The notes beneath the pieces are model-generated. The model did not search any database and was not told the origin of the DNA. It saw only the letters and a list, made by a program, of their open reading frames with translations. DNA of 64,000 nt. It comes from an uncultured Pseudomonadota bacterium (GTDB lineage Bacteria > Pseudomonadota > Gammaproteobacteria > Burkholderiales > Rhodocyclaceae). The stretch is from positions 1 through 64,000 of the forward strand of contig CAMLHL010000002.1 of assembly GCA_946479855.1 (NCBI GenBank). Reading direction: 5' to 3'. Shown piece after piece: positions 61,734 to 64,000 of the stretch (position 1 is its first letter; every line of letters begins with the position of its first letter). Made by a program: the position numbers and the translations under genes.

Positions 61734-62936
61734 CAACTGCCTGACGGCGCTGACCCGGGCGGCGTGAATGCGTTCGGGAATTTTTGCCCGCTCCGTACAG
61801 TCCGCTGCGATTTTTGCCGCTGCCACGGCGTTGACCGTAGCGAGCGCGGTCAGCAGGTGGGTCGGACTGTCGTAGCGCCGGTTCTCCCAGCCGAGGCGTC
61901 CCGTATAGTCGCACAGACAGGCGTCGAGCAGCCGCTGGAAGCGTTCCGGCCGGCGCAGGGCGTCGGTTTTTTCGAACAGCGTGACAATGGTGCTTGCCTT
62001 GAGGTCGGCCGCCCGGTGGATGTTACCGTGATAGCGGGCCATCAGCAGGGCGAGCTCGCGGCAATCGCCGGGCACGCGCAGGCGTTCGCTGAGTTGCTCG
62101 CTGAGGCGGACGCTGCGTTCCTCATGGCCGATATGGCGCGGCAGGATGTTGGTCGGGGTTTCTGCCTTGCCAAGATCGTGGGTCAGCGCAGCAAAACGTA
62201 CTGGCAAGGAGAAAGCGCGTTGTGCCGACTGGTCGACGACCATCAGCGTATGGATGCCGGTATCGATTTCCGGATGGTAATCGGCCCGCTGCGGCACGCC
62301 GAACAGGGCGTCGACTTCCGGCAGCAGCCGGGCCAGCGCCCCGCACTCGCGCAAGACCTCGAACATCCGTGACGGCCGGCTTTCCATCAACCCCTTGGCC
62401 AGTTCCTGCCAGACGCGTTCGGCGACCAGATGGTCGACTTCGCCGTCGGCCACCATATCGCGCATCAGGGTCAGTGTTTCCGGGGCCACCGAGAAGTCGC
62501 TGAAGCGCGCTGCGAAGCGGGCGATGCGCAGGATGCGGACCGGATCTTCGGCAAAGGCCGGGCCGACGTGGCGGAGAATTTTTGCCGTTAAATCGCGTTG
62601 ACCGTGGAAGGGGTCGATCAGCGTGCCATCGGCTGCCCTGGCCATGGCGTTGATGGTCAGGTCGCGGCGGGCGAGATCGTCTTCGAGGGTGACATCCGGT
62701 GCCGCGTGAAAGGCGAAGCCGTGATAGCCGTGCCCGGTTTTGCGCTCGGTGCGGGCAAGCGCGTATTCCTCGTGCGTTGCCGGATGCAGGAACACCGGGA
62801 AATCCTTGCCGACCGGCCGGAAACCCTGCGCCAGCATGGCTTCCGGTGTGGCGCCGACGACGACGTAATCGCGGTCGGCATTGGGCCGGCCGAGCAGTTC
62901 GTCACGGACGGCGCCGCCGACGATGAATATCTGCAC
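61698..62936 (-). CDS. cca: CCA tRNA nucleotidyltransferase with HD domain
   Basis: A 412-residue class II CCA-adding enzyme of the multifunctional type. Head domain has GGAVRDELLGR near residue 7, the metal Asp pair in ADRDYVVVG, and RRDLTINAMA; the EDPVRILRIARF block follows. An HD domain (LTHDLGKAETP) adds phosphatase/phosphodiesterase activity in this group. The start is a GTG at 62936, which is where the family begins; a longer frame enters the NDUFA9-like gene. It finishes the maturation of tRNA 3' ends. Confidence 0.95.
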   Translation of the reverse strand: MQIFIVGGAVRDELLGRPNADRDYVVVGATPEAMLAQGFRPVGKDFPVFLHPATHEEYALARTERKTGHGYHGFAFHAAPDVTLEDDLARRDLTINAMARAADGTLIDPFHGQRDLTAKILRHVGPAFAEDPVRILRIARFAARFSDFSVAPETLTLMRDMVADGEVDHLVAERVWQELAKGLMESRPSRMFEVLRECGALARLLPEVDALFGVPQRADYHPEIDTGIHTLMVVDQSAQRAFSLPVRFAALTHDLGKAETPTNILPRHIGHEERSVRLSEQLSERLRVPGDCRELALLMARYHGNIHRAADLKASTIVTLFEKTDALRRPERFQRLLDACLCDYTGRLGWENRRYDSPTHLLTALATVNAVAAAKIAADCTERAKIPERIHAARVSAVRQLLNEAGEQPEQQ

Positions 62937-62952
62937 GGCCGGGAACGCGGCC

Positions 62953-63915
62953 TCAGCGGCCGGCGCGGAAGCGGAAGCTGTCGAGCTTGCCCTTCGGCGT
63001 GTTGAGGGCGATGTAGGTCGGCGCGATTGCTTCCAGCGCGGTCGGGCGCCAGTTCGCCGGTGCATGCCACGGACCTTCGCAGACGCTGTCGACTTCCATC
63101 GAACGCAGGTTGTCCGGTGACAGCATTGGTTGCGGGGCCAGCCACATCAGGCCGGCCTGCAGATAGGCCCAGCCTTCGGAGAGGGCAACGATGGTGGCTT
63201 TGCTGCCGGTCAATTCCTTGGTGTAATCGACCAGTTCACGCAGCGTGTAGATCTTTGGGCCCACCAGTTCGTAGGCCTGGCCGAAGGTCGAGGAATCGCC
63301 CAGGCTGTCGACGAAAGCGTCGGCGACATCGGCCGCCCAGACGGGCTGGAAGCGCGCCTGGCCGAAGCCGAGGGGGAAGAAGGGCAGCTTCTTGAGGACT
63401 TTGGCAAAGCTGGACAGGAATGAGTCGCCAAGGCCGAAGATGACTGACGGGCGGAATACCGTGACGTTCAGTTCGCCTTGAGCGGCGAGGACCACGGCTT
63501 CGCCATCGCCCTTGGAGCGCAGGTATTCGGACGGGCCCTTGGGGTCGGCCTTGAGGGCACTCATGTGCACCAGGCGACGGACGCCGGTGGCCTTGCAGGC
63601 GGCGATGATCTTCTTCGGCAGTTCGACATGGGCTTGGGCGAAATCGTCGCTGTAGGGCAGCTTGACGTCGCGGCTGTGCAGGATGCCGACCAGGTTGATC
63701 ACGGCGTCGTGGCCGCGCATCAGCTCGGTCAGCGTCGCTTCGCAGTTGATGTCGGCTTCCGGCATATCGACGCCCGGCTGCATGATCAGCGCCTTGGTCC
63801 GCTCGCGGCGGCGTGTCGGTACGGTGACTTCGATACCGCGTTGCGACAGGCGGTTGGCGATGTAGGTACCGACGAAACCGCTACCCCCCAGCAGCAAGAC
63901 CTTCTTGATGTCCAT
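62953..63915 (-). CDS. NDUFA9-like NAD(P)-binding reductase/epimerase
   Basis: A 320-residue atypical short-chain dehydrogenase. NAD-binding GGSGFVG is at residues 10-16; the family block RLVHMSALKADPKGPSEYLRSKGDGE near 115 and FRPSVIFGLGDSF are characteristic of the complex I NDUFA9 subunit family. The Tyr-x3-Lys is present as YLRSK. The bacterial role is uncertain and may relate to quinone or membrane maintenance. It ends 17 bp before cca in the same direction, so the two are likely co-transcribed. The promoter should lie in 63916-64000. Confidence 0.92.
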   Translation of the reverse strand: MDIKKVLLLGGSGFVGTYIANRLSQRGIEVTVPTRRRERTKALIMQPGVDMPEADINCEATLTELMRGHDAVINLVGILHSRDVKLPYSDDFAQAHVELPKKIIAACKATGVRRLVHMSALKADPKGPSEYLRSKGDGEAVVLAAQGELNVTVFRPSVIFGLGDSFLSSFAKVLKKLPFFPLGFGQARFQPVWAADVADAFVDSLGDSSTFGQAYELVGPKIYTLRELVDYTKELTGSKATIVALSEGWAYLQAGLMWLAPQPMLSPDNLRSMEVDSVCEGPWHAPANWRPTALEAIAPTYIALNTPKGKLDSFRFRAGR

Positions 63916-64000
63916 TTGGAACCCCGGAAACTTGATTCGTAAAACCGCGATTTTAAGGCAATTTGACGTTTTTCGGGCGTGCCTGTGTCCTAACTTCCTG

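Noticed and set aside
1..64000. tRNA, rRNA or CRISPR array
   Set aside because: No T-loop plus acceptor pairing, no rRNA-like segments and no regularly spaced direct repeats were seen on either strand.

Overview
The window is one contiguous piece of a high-GC betaproteobacterial chromosome, most likely Rhodocyclales (Dechloromonas/Azonexus-like). The evidence is the housekeeping gene content (mnmE, recA-recX, lptB-rpoN-hpf-ptsN-hprK, ttcA, cca, an NDUFA9-like gene), GC-rich codon use, and an aryl-polyene type pigment cluster of the kind found in this group. The taxonomic call is inference. I saw no rRNA, tRNA, CRISPR array or insertion sequence.

Layout. 1-3.0 kb: 3' part of mnmE, a small lipoprotein, an AT-rich non-coding stretch with a perfect DnaA box, and a TauE-type exporter. 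3.1-11.5 kb (+ strand): a B12-binding radical SAM enzyme, then a tight seven-gene run: flavin-dependent halogenase-type enzyme, XanB2-like chorismatase, PlsC acyltransferase, GT2 glycosyltransferase, HPP-CBS membrane protein, cation/proton antiporter, thioredoxin. 11.5-15.1 kb (- strand): a small helical protein gene and the overlapping type II synthase genes KS, chain-length factor, dehydratase, ketoreductase. 15.1-19.0 kb: unrelated genes, including a lower-GC GIY-YIG nuclease-like gene and a PQQ-dehydrogenase homologue. 19.2-30.0 kb (- strand): the second pigment operon, reading ACP, KS, ACP, membrane protein, AMP ligase, dehydratase, LpxL-type acyltransferase, LolA-like protein, MMPL exporter, hydrolase, deacetylase, DUF1615 lipoprotein.

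Together 3.1-30.0 kb encodes a plausible complete xanthomonadin/aryl-polyene pathway. The chorismatase would supply hydroxybenzoate, the AMP ligase would load it on an ACP, and the KS/CLF/KR/DH set would build the polyene. The acyltransferases, glycosyltransferase, MMPL and LolA-like proteins would assemble and export the lipid-linked pigment. The halogenase and perhaps the radical SAM enzyme would decorate it.

30.1-45.4 kb is mixed: PAP2 phosphatase, cutA-dsbD, a NodI/NodJ-type ABC exporter whose two genes lie 4.4 kb apart, HDOD, HAD, a DUF4080-type radical SAM enzyme, a periplasmic cupin, a 2Fe-2S ferredoxin, a P-type ATPase, a VanZ-like protein and a sodium/solute symporter.

45.4-64 kb: an SOS-box-preceded small exported protein plus pseudouridine synthase; recA-recX overlapping into lptB-rpoN-hpf-ptsN-hprK; a PsiF-repeat protein; a class III cyclase-FHA protein; ttcA; a hybrid histidine kinase next to a FIST sensor gene; a MidA-like methyltransferase; a YjfB-like protein; hydrolase, DUF2905, cca and an NDUFA9-like reductase. 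A family of short dispersed repeats around the core GTYGACCG, often preceded by a T-run, occurs throughout the window.
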